A stretch of 29,869 nucleotides of DNA, taken from NCBI GenBank assembly GCA_964547525.1, contig CAZJOD010000024.1:1-29869 (forward strand), given 5' to 3'. Under the pieces are notes generated by a model. The model had not been told where the DNA came from. It did no database searches and saw only the letters and a program-made list of their open reading frames with translations. The DNA is from CAZJOD01 sp964547525. GTDB taxonomy: Bacteria > Bacillota > Clostridia > JAAYHZ01. Position numbers and translations under genes: made by a program. Of the stretch, positions 17,031 through 25,594 are shown in pieces; within the stretch, counting starts at the first letter, position 1, and each line of letters opens with the position of its first letter.

Positions 17031-18506
17031 ATGGAATATAATATATATGGTGAAATTGCGGAAAGAACAAACGGAAACGTATACATTGGTGTCGTTGGTC
17101 CTGTTAGAACCGGTAAATCAACATTCGTAAAAAGATTTATGGATTTAAAGGTAATTCCAAATATTGAAAACGGATATGATAAAGCCCGAGCTATAGATGA
17201 ATTACCTCAAAGCGGTACCGGAAGAACAATTATGACTGCAGAGCCTAAATTTGTTCCAAACGAAGCAGTTGAAATCAGCATGGAAGATAATGTTAGTCTG
17301 AGCGTGAGAATGATTGACTGTGTAGGGTATATTGTTAAAGAAGCAATAGGTTACATTGAAGACAATGCACCGAGAATGGTGTCAACACCATGGTTCGATT
17401 CCCCGATTCCTTTTGAGAAAGCAGCGGAAACAGGAACAAGAAAAGTAATTGACGACCACTCTACAATCGGCATAGTCGTAACAACCGACGGTTCAATAAC
17501 AGAAATACCCCGCAGCGCATATATGGACGCCGAAAGAAGAGTTATTGAAGAATTAAAAGCAAGGCAAAAACCTTTTGCAGTACTTTTAAACTCAACACAT
17601 CCGGATGATGCGGAAACTAAAAAAATTGCGGATGAAATCTCCAGGGCTTACCAAGTGCCGGTAAAATGCATAGATGTCCTCAACATGAGAGAAGCGGAAA
17701 TTAACGATATAATGAATATGGTTTTAATGGAATTCCCCATAAGTGATATTTATATTAATTTTCCTTCTTGGGTTGACAGCCTTGACAACGATTATGATTT
17801 AAAAGAAAATTTCAGAAACCTTTGTGTCAATACTTTCTCAGGTATCAGGAAATTAAGAGAAGCTCGTGAAAAAATCAAGCAGCTAACCGAACCTGATTAT
17901 GTTGCCGAAGCTTCCATAAAAGTAATAAAACCGGGTTCAGGGTTTATTAACATACAGCTTTCAACTGATGAAGCATTATTCTATAAGACACTATGTGATA
18001 TTTCAGGATTGGATATAGGGGATGAGCGTAAGCTAATGAGCTGTATAAAAGAATTATCTGAAGTACAAAAACAATACAGACATATTGAATATGCTTTACA
18101 CCGGGCAAAAACGGCCGGATACGGTATTGTGATGCCAACCGTTGATGAAATGAGTTTGGAACAGCCGGAAATAATAAAACAAGCAGGACGTTTTGGTGTG
18201 AAATTAAGAGCAACAGCTCCATCCATTCACTTAATCAGAGCCGACATTGAAACTGAAATCGCACCGTTGGTGGGATCGGAAAAACAATCGGAAGAACTTG
18301 CAGGCTATATAATAAATGAATTTGAAGATAAACCCGATGCAATGTGGAAATCCAATATATTTGGTAAATCACTACATGATTTGGTTAGTGAAGGATTGAA
18401 TAATAAACTGCTTAAAATGCCCGAAGATGCACAAATCAAACTCAGGGAAACATTGGAACGAATAATTAATGAGGGTAATGGAGGTTTAATCTGTATAATC
18501 TTATAG
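17031..18506 (+). CDS. spoIVA: Stage IV sporulation protein A
   Basis: A 491-residue full-length SpoIVA, the ATPase that polymerises on the forespore surface as the base of the spore coat. The N terminus MEYNIYGEIAERTNGNVYIG is the family hallmark, followed by the Walker A GPVRTGKS (23-30) and the TRAFAC-like region MIDCVGYIV. The middle and C-terminal domains are complete to the family's end ICIIL. AGGGGGA (17018-17024) lies 6 nt before the ATG. It is flanked by its own terminator at 18586. Its integrity is the strongest sign that the organism is, or recently was, a spore-former. Confidence 0.97.
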   Translation: MEYNIYGEIAERTNGNVYIGVVGPVRTGKSTFVKRFMDLKVIPNIENGYDKARAIDELPQSGTGRTIMTAEPKFVPNEAVEISMEDNVSLSVRMIDCVGYIVKEAIGYIEDNAPRMVSTPWFDSPIPFEKAAETGTRKVIDDHSTIGIVVTTDGSITEIPRSAYMDAERRVIEELKARQKPFAVLLNSTHPDDAETKKIADEISRAYQVPVKCIDVLNMREAEINDIMNMVLMEFPISDIYINFPSWVDSLDNDYDLKENFRNLCVNTFSGIRKLREAREKIKQLTEPDYVAEASIKVIKPGSGFINIQLSTDEALFYKTLCDISGLDIGDERKLMSCIKELSEVQKQYRHIEYALHRAKTAGYGIVMPTVDEMSLEQPEIIKQAGRFGVKLRATAPSIHLIRADIETEIAPLVGSEKQSEELAGYIINEFEDKPDAMWKSNIFGKSLHDLVSEGLNNKLLKMPEDAQIKLRETLERIINEGNGGLICIIL

Positions 18507-18585
18507 TTAAATTGTTTGCCTGATATAAAAGACTTTAACAAAGTAGGCACAGGGCTATTTGTTCGGTATTTAGAAAAATATGTTA

Positions 18586-18610
18586 AGGGGGAGAGCCCCC
18601 TGTTTTTTTT
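18586..18610 (+). terminator. Intrinsic terminator after spoIVA
   Basis: AGGGGG (18586-18591), loop AGAG, CCCCCT (18596-18601), then G and eight T (18603-18610). The 6-bp GC stem and T tract lie 80 nt after the spoIVA stop. Confidence 0.9.
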
Positions 18611-18649
18611 GAAAAAAATAAGTTGAGGGAGTACCTCTGTTAAATTGTG

Positions 18650-18658
18650 TGTTATAAT
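18650..18658 (+). promoter_or_regulatory. Extended -10 promoter for sulfatase-dnaE
   Basis: TGTTATAAT contains a perfect TATAAT (18653-18658) with the TGn extension. The only -35-like hexamer, TTGAGG at 18623, is 24 bp away and too far, so this would be an extended -10 promoter without a proper -35. It lies 78 bp before the sulfatase ATG. Confidence 0.45.
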
Positions 18659-18735
18659 TTAAAGTATTATAAAAACTTTGATAATTGTTTCATCATATAG
18701 TTTTAACCGTTTAACAGCAATTTAAGGAGGAATAC

Positions 18736-20136
18736 ATGAAACGTCCGAATATTCTATTTTTAATGTGCGATCAAATGCAAAAAAAATCTTTACAGGAAGC
18801 TTTGACACCAAATTTTGATTCATTAGTTAAAGATTCAGTATATTTTAATAACGCATATACTACCAATGCGGTTTGTTCACCGGCACGAGCAAGCCTAATG
18901 ACCGGATTATTACCACACAATCATGGTGTTATATCTGTAACACATACTATGGATTCAGATCAATGCAGAATAAGAGAAGTGTATCCCCATTTTGCCATTT
19001 CATTAAAAGAAAACGGATATAATACAGGTTATTTTGGGAAGTGGCATGTTGATCAAGAAGAAGATCCCACAAAATTCGGTTGGGATATTGCTTTAAATTA
19101 TAATACACAGAAAAATAAAAGTAAGGGAATAGACGAATATTATGATATAAAATATTATAGCGAAGATACAGGATACAATAAAAGCATTTTTTATGCTGTT
19201 AAAAATTCCGAAGAAGACAGACCGGACATGAAAGCTGCCGTAGAAGATGCCAAATCGTTTATTATCAATCAAAAAACAAATGACCGACCGTGGATTTGCT
19301 TCGTAAGCTTAACACAACCTCACGACCCGTTTGTCTGTATGAAAAATTATTATGATCAATATGAGGACTTAAATATAAATATACCTGATAATTGGGAGGA
19401 TGATCTAAAAAATCGTCCTAATGTATACAAAAGAGCAAAAAGCATATGGGATCAATTTTCAAAAGAAGATAAAATAAAAGCTAAACGCTGTTATTTAGCC
19501 TCAATTAGTGAAATTGATCATCATTTTGGTACCTTAATTAATTATTTAAAACAAAACCGTCAATATGACGATACTGTTATTATTTTCACTACCGATCATG
19601 GTGAACATATGGGAGCCCATGGGTTGTTTTGTAAGAATTTTTGCGCCGGAGAGGAAGTATATAACATCCCTATGATTATAAAGGGTAAGGATTATCCTAA
19701 AGCTACCGTGTCAAATGCAAGAGTAGGATTACATGATTTGTGTCAAACAATTCTTAGTATTTCAGGCTGCGACAACTTTGAATATAACGATTCAAAAACT
19801 TTTATAGATGCTTTAATTGATCCTAAAACAAATGATATAAATTTTACCACAGGTTATGCTGAGTATTTCGGAACAAGATTAATGATTACACAACGTGTAG
19901 TTTATAATAAAAATTATAAATTCATATTTAATGGTTTTGACTTCGATGAACTATATGACTTGGAAAAAGATCCTTATGAAATGTGTAATTTAGCCGAAAA
20001 ACAAGAATGCAGCCAAGTTTTAAAAGATATGTACGGAAATATGTGGGAGTACGTTAAAAAAACAGGGGATAAGACGCTTGAAAACATTCATTACCCTATT
20101 TTAAGATTGGCGAAATACGGACCGGCGTCAGTATAA
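18736..20136 (+). CDS. S1-family sulfatase (arylsulfatase A-like)
   Basis: A 466-residue cytosolic sulfatase with no signal peptide. The CxPxR signature is CSPAR with Cys47, the residue to be converted to formylglycine; a Cys-type sulfatase in an anaerobe needs an anSME radical-SAM enzyme, which is not in this window. Metal and sulfate ligands visible are Asp12, Lys102 and His104 in GKWH, His196 in QPHDP, and Asp287-His288 in TTDHGEHMGAHG. Strong AAGGAGG precedes the ATG. It would remove sulfate esters from a sugar, fitting the lyase locus 8 kb upstream. Oddly its stop is only 12 nt before dnaE, so the two share a transcript. Confidence 0.92.
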   Translation: MKRPNILFLMCDQMQKKSLQEALTPNFDSLVKDSVYFNNAYTTNAVCSPARASLMTGLLPHNHGVISVTHTMDSDQCRIREVYPHFAISLKENGYNTGYFGKWHVDQEEDPTKFGWDIALNYNTQKNKSKGIDEYYDIKYYSEDTGYNKSIFYAVKNSEEDRPDMKAAVEDAKSFIINQKTNDRPWICFVSLTQPHDPFVCMKNYYDQYEDLNINIPDNWEDDLKNRPNVYKRAKSIWDQFSKEDKIKAKRCYLASISEIDHHFGTLINYLKQNRQYDDTVIIFTTDHGEHMGAHGLFCKNFCAGEEVYNIPMIIKGKDYPKATVSNARVGLHDLCQTILSISGCDNFEYNDSKTFIDALIDPKTNDINFTTGYAEYFGTRLMITQRVVYNKNYKFIFNGFDFDELYDLEKDPYEMCNLAEKQECSQVLKDMYGNMWEYVKKTGDKTLENIHYPILRLAKYGPASV

Positions 20137-20148
20137 CGGAGATTTATC

Positions 20149-23100
20149 ATGAATGATTTTGTTCACTTACATTTACACACCGAGTACAGCCTTCTAGACG
20201 GTGCTGTTCGAATATCACAGTTACCGGAGAGGGTTAAAGAATTGGGAATGAATTCCGTTGCCATGACAGACCATGGCGTTATGTACGGTACCGTGGCTTT
20301 TTACAAAGCATGTAAGTCGGCCGGTGTAAAACCTATTATCGGATGTGAAGTATATACGGCTGCACGTTCCAGATTGGACAAAGATAAACAATATGACGGT
20401 GATTACGGTCATTTGGTGTTATTAGCCAAAGACCGTACAGGTTATAAGAATCTGATGAAATTGGTCACCACCGCATGGGCGGACGGCTTTTATTATAAAC
20501 CCAGGGTTGACTTGGAGTTGCTAAAAAAATATAAAGACGGTTTAATAGCTTTAAGTGCATGTCTAGCCGGTGACATTCCACGATTACTATTAAGCAATCG
20601 GTATGAAGACGCAAAGATAATGGCTTTAGAATTTGAAAAAATATATGGTAAAGGAAACTTTTATCTTGAACTGCAATATAACGGGATACATGAACAAAAC
20701 GAACTGAATACAAAACTTATAGATTTATCAAATAAAACCGGCATACCGTTGGTGGCGACAAATGATGTTCATTATTTAAATCGTGAAGACAGCAAAATGC
20801 ACGATGTGCTTTTATGTGTACAGACACAAACCACGGTTAATGATCCTGACAGAATGACATTTGAAACCGATGAGTTTTACTTAAAATCACCCGATGAAAT
20901 GAAAGTTTGGTTTTCAAAAATACACGGCGCTATAGAAAATACTGTTATAATTGCTGATATGTGTAATGTAGAGCTTGATTTTTCATCACATCATTTACCG
21001 GAGTATAAGTTGCCGGATAATACCCACCCTTTTTTGAAACTTAAAGAATTGGCTTATGAAGGTATGATAAGAAAATATAGCGATAGTGCTATGGAAGATG
21101 AAAAAGTAAAAGGACGTTTGGATTATGAGCTGTCGGTAATACGGGATATGGGGTTCACAGATTATTTCCTGATCGTATGGGACTACATAAAATATGCCAG
21201 AGACAATAATATCACAGTTGGTCCGGGAAGAGGCTCGGCGGCAGGCTGCTTGGTTTCTTATTGTCTTGATATTATAACGGTGGATCCGTTAAAATATGAT
21301 TTGATGTTTGAAAGGTTTCTGAATCCGGAAAGAATCAGCATGCCTGATATAGACAGTGATTTTTCTTCCTTCGGAAGACAGCAGGTGATAGATTATGTTA
21401 TTAATAAATACGGAATAAACAATGTAGCGCAAATTGTGACTTTCGGTACATTAGGAGCCAGAGCGGCAGTCAGAGATGTTGGCAGAGCTTTGAACATACC
21501 ATTATCAAGAGTTGATACCGTTGCGAAAATGCTGCCGTCAATGGGCAAGATTCCTATTGAGGAGTCTATTAAAATGAATCCAACTTTAAGTTTAATGTAT
21601 TTGGAAGATCCTGAAATAAAAGAACTATTTGACATGTCGGTGCAAGTAGAAGGTATACCTCGGCATTCTTCAGTTCATGCGTCAGGAATAGTTATATCTA
21701 AAAATGAGATTGACAATTATGTACCGTTACAAAAGGTAGAAGGCACCATGGTAACAATGTTTACTATGAATGAGCTTGAAGAATTGGGCTTGCTTAAAAT
21801 GGATTTTTTAGGTTTGAAAAATCTTGATGTCATTGATCAAGCGGTGAAAATGATAAATGCTCACAGTGGAGAAAAAATAGATATTGAAAATATTGATTTG
21901 GACGATAAAAATGTGTTTCAACTCATAAGCGACGGCAACACATCAGGTTTATTCCAACTTGAAAGTACAGGAATGACTTCGTTTATGAAAAATTTAAAAC
22001 CTGACAAGCTTGAAGAAATAATAGCGGGAATATCTCTATACAGGCCCGGTCCCATGGATTCTATCCCCACATATATTGAAAACAGAAAAAATCCGGAAAA
22101 GATACGATATATACACCCTAAGCTTAAAAACATACTGGACGTAACATACGGATGTATGGTATATCAGGAACAAGTTATGAGTATTTGTCGTGATCTGGCC
22201 GGATATACGTCAGGGAGAGCCGATTCCGTAAGAAGAGCCATGTCAAAAAAGAAACACAAAGAAATGGAAAACGAACGACAAATTTTTATACACGGTTTAA
22301 AAGGGGAAGACGGTATATATATAGTACCGGGATGTTTGAATAACGGTATTACGGAAGCTGTGGCAAACGAATTATTTGACCGTATGAGTGCGTTTGCCAG
22401 TTATGCATTTAATAAATCACATGCAGCCGCTTACGCATATGTCTGTTACAGAGAAGCATGGTTAAAAACATATTACCCGGTTGAATTTTATGCGGCGTTG
22501 TTGAACAGTTACTTAGATAGTACGGATAAAATAGCACAATATGTATATGAATGTAATAAAGTGGGTATCAGAGTGTTACCACCCGATATAAATGAAAGTG
22601 GGTCTGAATTTACGGTTTCAGGCAATAAAATCAGGTTTGGGATGTCGGCTGTAAAAAGCGTCGGTGGACAAGCCATTAAAGCTATCGTAGAGGAAAGGGA
22701 CGAACACGGTTTATACACGGATTTTATGAATTTTTGTAAGCGTGTAAGCAAAAAGGATGTTAATAAAAGAAGTCTGGAGAACCTTATACGTTGTGGTGCA
22801 TTCGATTCAATGGGTATTTACCGTTCAAGATTATTAAGCGTTTTCGAAAAAGTTATAGATGGATTTAATAGAGAAAATAAAATAAATATAACAGGGCAAA
22901 TATCTTTATTTGATTTACAATCGGAAGACATAAAAAGAATTGAAGTAATTAACTATCCTTCAATTGACGAGTTTGAACCTTCTGTTTTATTATCCATGGA
23001 AAAAGAGATATTAGGATATTATATATCCGGTCACCCTATGTTACAATATCAAGAAAAACTAGCAGACGTTATTAATTTTTCCACAAAAGATAAATACAAT

Positions 23101-23691
23101 TTGTTAAACAATAATAACGATGAGATTGAATTTGCACGGATTAAAGAGCCTCAAACCGTTACTATGGCAGGCAGTATAACCAAAGTTACGGTTAAATCCA
23201 CTAAGAATAATAATCTTATGGCATTTGTTAATTTAGAAGATGTGTACGGAGTAATTGAAGCAGTCATATTTCCTAACACATATAAAGCCAATATGGATTT
23301 GATAACCAACGATAAAACAGTTTTAATCAAAGGGAAGCTTGATGTTCGAGAAGAAGAAAACGATGTTAAAGTTCTATGTAATGAAATATATGATATTAAG
23401 CAAGTAATAAATAACATATCTGTAATTAAAGGAGAATCGAAACGTTTTGATAAAACAGATAAAAAATTAACTGATGTTATAACTTATATAAGGCTTGATA
23501 ATACGCTTAAACTGGAAGAATTAAAACATCTGACAAACTATTTTTCCGGTAATGGAAAAGTAAAAGTTTATTTAAAAGATACCGCTCGATATGAAACTCT
23601 TAATGATGATTATATGATCGATATCGGATCCGAAGAAGTGTTAAGAATATTGAAAGAAAAATTCGGAAATGAAAATGTGGTTATTAAATAA
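20149..23691 (+). CDS. dnaE: DNA polymerase III subunit alpha
   Basis: A 1180-residue full-length DnaE, close to the usual 1150-1200. The PHP domain starts with FVHLHLHTEYSLLDGA (4-19) and continues with MTDHGVMYG. The polymerase catalytic acidic residues are Asp402 and Asp404 in PDIDSDF and Asp552 in KMDFLGLKNL, matching the E. coli trio. RHSSVHASGIVI, YRPGPMDSIP and YQEQVM are family landmarks; a helix-hairpin-helix and an OB-fold domain (VTMAGSITKV, about 1005 onwards) end the protein. CGGAGAT precedes the ATG. It is expressed behind a sulfatase gene, with no promoter seen in the 12-nt gap. Confidence 0.97.
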   Translation: MNDFVHLHLHTEYSLLDGAVRISQLPERVKELGMNSVAMTDHGVMYGTVAFYKACKSAGVKPIIGCEVYTAARSRLDKDKQYDGDYGHLVLLAKDRTGYKNLMKLVTTAWADGFYYKPRVDLELLKKYKDGLIALSACLAGDIPRLLLSNRYEDAKIMALEFEKIYGKGNFYLELQYNGIHEQNELNTKLIDLSNKTGIPLVATNDVHYLNREDSKMHDVLLCVQTQTTVNDPDRMTFETDEFYLKSPDEMKVWFSKIHGAIENTVIIADMCNVELDFSSHHLPEYKLPDNTHPFLKLKELAYEGMIRKYSDSAMEDEKVKGRLDYELSVIRDMGFTDYFLIVWDYIKYARDNNITVGPGRGSAAGCLVSYCLDIITVDPLKYDLMFERFLNPERISMPDIDSDFSSFGRQQVIDYVINKYGINNVAQIVTFGTLGARAAVRDVGRALNIPLSRVDTVAKMLPSMGKIPIEESIKMNPTLSLMYLEDPEIKELFDMSVQVEGIPRHSSVHASGIVISKNEIDNYVPLQKVEGTMVTMFTMNELEELGLLKMDFLGLKNLDVIDQAVKMINAHSGEKIDIENIDLDDKNVFQLISDGNTSGLFQLESTGMTSFMKNLKPDKLEEIIAGISLYRPGPMDSIPTYIENRKNPEKIRYIHPKLKNILDVTYGCMVYQEQVMSICRDLAGYTSGRADSVRRAMSKKKHKEMENERQIFIHGLKGEDGIYIVPGCLNNGITEAVANELFDRMSAFASYAFNKSHAAAYAYVCYREAWLKTYYPVEFYAALLNSYLDSTDKIAQYVYECNKVGIRVLPPDINESGSEFTVSGNKIRFGMSAVKSVGGQAIKAIVEERDEHGLYTDFMNFCKRVSKKDVNKRSLENLIRCGAFDSMGIYRSRLLSVFEKVIDGFNRENKINITGQISLFDLQSEDIKRIEVINYPSIDEFEPSVLLSMEKEILGYYISGHPMLQYQEKLADVINFSTKDKYNLLNNNNDEIEFARIKEPQTVTMAGSITKVTVKSTKNNNLMAFVNLEDVYGVIEAVIFPNTYKANMDLITNDKTVLIKGKLDVREEENDVKVLCNEIYDIKQVINNISVIKGESKRFDKTDKKLTDVITYIRLDNTLKLEELKHLTNYFSGNGKVKVYLKDTARYETLNDDYMIDIGSEEVLRILKEKFGNENVVIK

Positions 23692-23700
23692 ATATATTGT

Positions 23701-23733
23701 AAACAATACTAAATGATTGTTTTGTATTTTTTT
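23701..23733 (+). terminator. Weak intrinsic terminator after dnaE
   Basis: AAACAAT (23701-23707) pairs with ATTGTTT (23716-23722) across an 8-nt loop, followed by a seven-T run ending at 23733. The AT-only stem is unstable, so termination may be partial. Confidence 0.4.
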
Positions 23734-23737
23734 ATTA

Positions 23738-23765
23738 TTGATTTGGCTCATATTAGTGATATAAT
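23738..23765 (+). promoter_or_regulatory. SigA-type promoter for pfkA-pgsA
   Basis: TTGATT (23738-23743) and TATAAT (23760-23765) are 16 bp apart, with a TGA extension directly before the -10. It implies a leader of almost 290 nt before pfkA. Confidence 0.55.
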
Positions 23766-23940
23766 TATAATATTATATTAATGATAAGCCATGATATGAT
23801 ATGATATACGATTCAATTAATGCTTGTGGTAAATATATTGTTATTACCGTATAAAAAGACGGTGTCAGTGTAAAAGTATTAACAATGGAAAAATACAATA
23901 ATTTTATCACATTGAAAAGCCGGACATTGGAGAAATTATT

Positions 23941-24027
23941 ATGAATTTACCTAAAAATATATCGGCTATAAAATTAGGGATGATCTCAGATAAATTCAAA
24001 ACACGGGAATGTCATAAATGGAACTGA
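23941..24027 (+). CDS. Possible 28-residue leader ORF upstream of pfkA
   Basis: ATG at 23941 with GGAG at 23929-23932, 8 nt away, opens a 28-codon frame (MNLPKNISAIKLGM...) that ends 31 nt before the pfkA ATG. It overlaps the end of a 19-codon frame (23885-23944) by ATGA. The sequence matches nothing I recognise. It could be a leader peptide, a remnant, or chance. Confidence 0.25.
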   Translation: MNLPKNISAIKLGMISDKFKTRECHKWN

Positions 24028-24058
24028 CAATTAATTTTTATTTTATTTGGAGGGAAAA

Positions 24059-25042
24059 ATGAGTAAGATTAAAACTATAGGTGTATTAACAAGTGGCGGA
24101 GATGCACCGGGAATGAATGCTGCTATTAGAGCGGTAGTTCGTGCAGGCATATATCACGGTTACAAAGTTATGGGTATCAAAAGAGGATATACCGGTCTTA
24201 TTTCAGGTGAAATGGAAGAATTGTCACTTAGAACGGTTTCAGGTATAATTCAGCGGGGAGGTACATTTTTAAAAACTTCGAGATGTCCTGAATTCAATAC
24301 TGAAAAAGGAATACAAAAAGCGGTATCAATGTGTAAAGTCTTCGGTATAGATATTATAGTTGTTATAGGTGGTGACGGCTCATACAGAGGTGCTTTGGAT
24401 TTGTGCAAAGCAGGTGTACCTGTTATTGGTATTCCGGGAACTATAGATAACGATATTGCTTGCACCGATTACACAATCGGTTATGATACGGCTCTTAATA
24501 CTGTTTCTGAGGCTTTAGACAAGATAAAAGACACCGGATACTCTCATGAAAGAGCCAGTGTTCTTGAAGTCATGGGTAGACATGCCGGTTATATAGCTAT
24601 CAATACCGGTATAGCCGGTGGTGCCGAAGTCATTTTAATACCCGAAAAACCTGTGGATTTCGAAAAAGATGTTATAAAACCCATATTAGAAGGAAGAAAC
24701 AGAGGTAAAACCGATTTTAGTATAATAGTTGCGGAGGGTGTTGAAAAAGACGTGCCGGAAATCGCACAAATGATAGAGGAAAGAACCGGTATAACAACTC
24801 GTTACACAATATTAGGTTATATACAAAGAGGAGGTACGCCTACGGTAAATGACAGAGTTATGGCGAGTAGAATGGGAGTTAAAGCTGTCAAAGTAATTCA
24901 TAAAGGATTAATAAACAGAGTTATAGCTTACAAAGACGGAAAAATTGTTGACTATGATTTAGAAGAAGCAATAAATCAGACAAAAAGTGTTGACGAGGAA
25001 ATACTTGAAATGTTGGAAATGGAAAGGATACTATCGTTATAG
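24059..25042 (+). CDS. pfkA: ATP-dependent 6-phosphofructokinase
   Basis: A 327-residue PfkA, which phosphorylates fructose 6-phosphate in glycolysis. Motifs: LTSGGDAPGMNAAIR (10-24), GGDGSYRGA (104-112; the Gly at the GGDG position indicates ATP rather than pyrophosphate use), GTIDNDI (127-133), MGRHAGYIA and GYIQRGGTP. The frame opens four codons earlier at 24047, but that ATG lies within TTTGGAGGG, the ribosome binding site of the ATG at 24059, which is chosen. No pyruvate kinase gene follows, unlike many Firmicutes; pgsA is 15 nt downstream. Confidence 0.96.
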   Translation: MSKIKTIGVLTSGGDAPGMNAAIRAVVRAGIYHGYKVMGIKRGYTGLISGEMEELSLRTVSGIIQRGGTFLKTSRCPEFNTEKGIQKAVSMCKVFGIDIIVVIGGDGSYRGALDLCKAGVPVIGIPGTIDNDIACTDYTIGYDTALNTVSEALDKIKDTGYSHERASVLEVMGRHAGYIAINTGIAGGAEVILIPEKPVDFEKDVIKPILEGRNRGKTDFSIIVAEGVEKDVPEIAQMIEERTGITTRYTILGYIQRGGTPTVNDRVMASRMGVKAVKVIHKGLINRVIAYKDGKIVDYDLEEAINQTKSVDEEILEMLEMERILSL

Positions 25043-25057
25043 TTTTGGGAATCATTA

Positions 25058-25594
25058 ATGAATATACCTAATTTGTTGACTGTAATAAGATTTTTACTGA
25101 TACCTTTATGCGGATATTATCTGTATAACGAATTGTATTTTATTGCAGGTGCTATATTTGTAATTGCTTGTCTTACAGATCTTTTAGACGGCTATATAGC
25201 TAGAAAATATAATATGGTTACAAATTTCGGTAAATTGGCCGATCCTGCAGCCGATAAACTGCTGTTAATTACCGTGTTATTTATTTTATCGGTTAATAGT
25301 TCGGTTCCATTGGTAATACCGGTTATAGTATTTACAAAAGAACTACTTATGGGAATCGGAGGCTTGGTTCTATTAAAAAATCGATATGTGGTAAGCTCTA
25401 ATGTATTTGGTAAAATAGCGGCATTTATTTTTAATGCTTCGGTTGCGTTAATTATTATATTTAAACCCAACGAAATTGTTACAAATACATTATTAGCGGT
25501 TTGTGTTATTTTGATGTTTGCCGCTTTAGTCGGATACACTATTCGTTATTTTAATATTAAATCAAATATTAAACCGATAAAACAGGAGAAATAA
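25058..25594 (+). CDS. pgsA: CDP-diacylglycerol--glycerol-3-phosphate 3-phosphatidyltransferase
   Basis: A 178-residue membrane enzyme that makes phosphatidylglycerol phosphate. The CDP-alcohol phosphotransferase motif is complete: Asp44-Gly45, Ala48-Arg49, Gly58, Asp62 and Asp66 within DGYIARKYNMVTNFGKLADP, followed by AADK. The start MNIPNLLTVIRFLLIP is typical of PgsA. Four to five membrane segments are seen. Its TAA shares its last A with the ATG of the next gene, so translation of the DUF5685 protein is coupled to it. Confidence 0.93.
   Translation: MNIPNLLTVIRFLLIPLCGYYLYNELYFIAGAIFVIACLTDLLDGYIARKYNMVTNFGKLADPAADKLLLITVLFILSVNSSVPLVIPVIVFTKELLMGIGGLVLLKNRYVVSSNVFGKIAAFIFNASVALIIIFKPNEIVTNTLLAVCVILMFAALVGYTIRYFNIKSNIKPIKQEK

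Larger units (their letters stand above)
23692..24058. other. Intergenic region before pfkA
   Basis: This gap of about 360 bp holds a weak terminator after dnaE (23701-23733), a good promoter (23738-23765), a triplet of ATGAT (23791-23805) and two micro-ORFs in the predicted pfkA leader: 23885-23944 (19 codons, no Shine-Dalgarno) and 23941-24027 (28 codons, GGAG 8 nt upstream). They overlap at ATGA. No RNA gene is recognised. Confidence 0.55.

Noticed and set aside
18623..18658. TTGAGG with TATAAT as a standard promoter
   Set aside because: The spacing is 24 bp, too long for SigA; only the extended -10 reading was kept.
23791..23805. Triple ATGAT tandem repeat as a regulatory array or origin element
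   Set aside because: It is only 15 bp, in AT-rich DNA, and without DnaA-box-like sequence around it.
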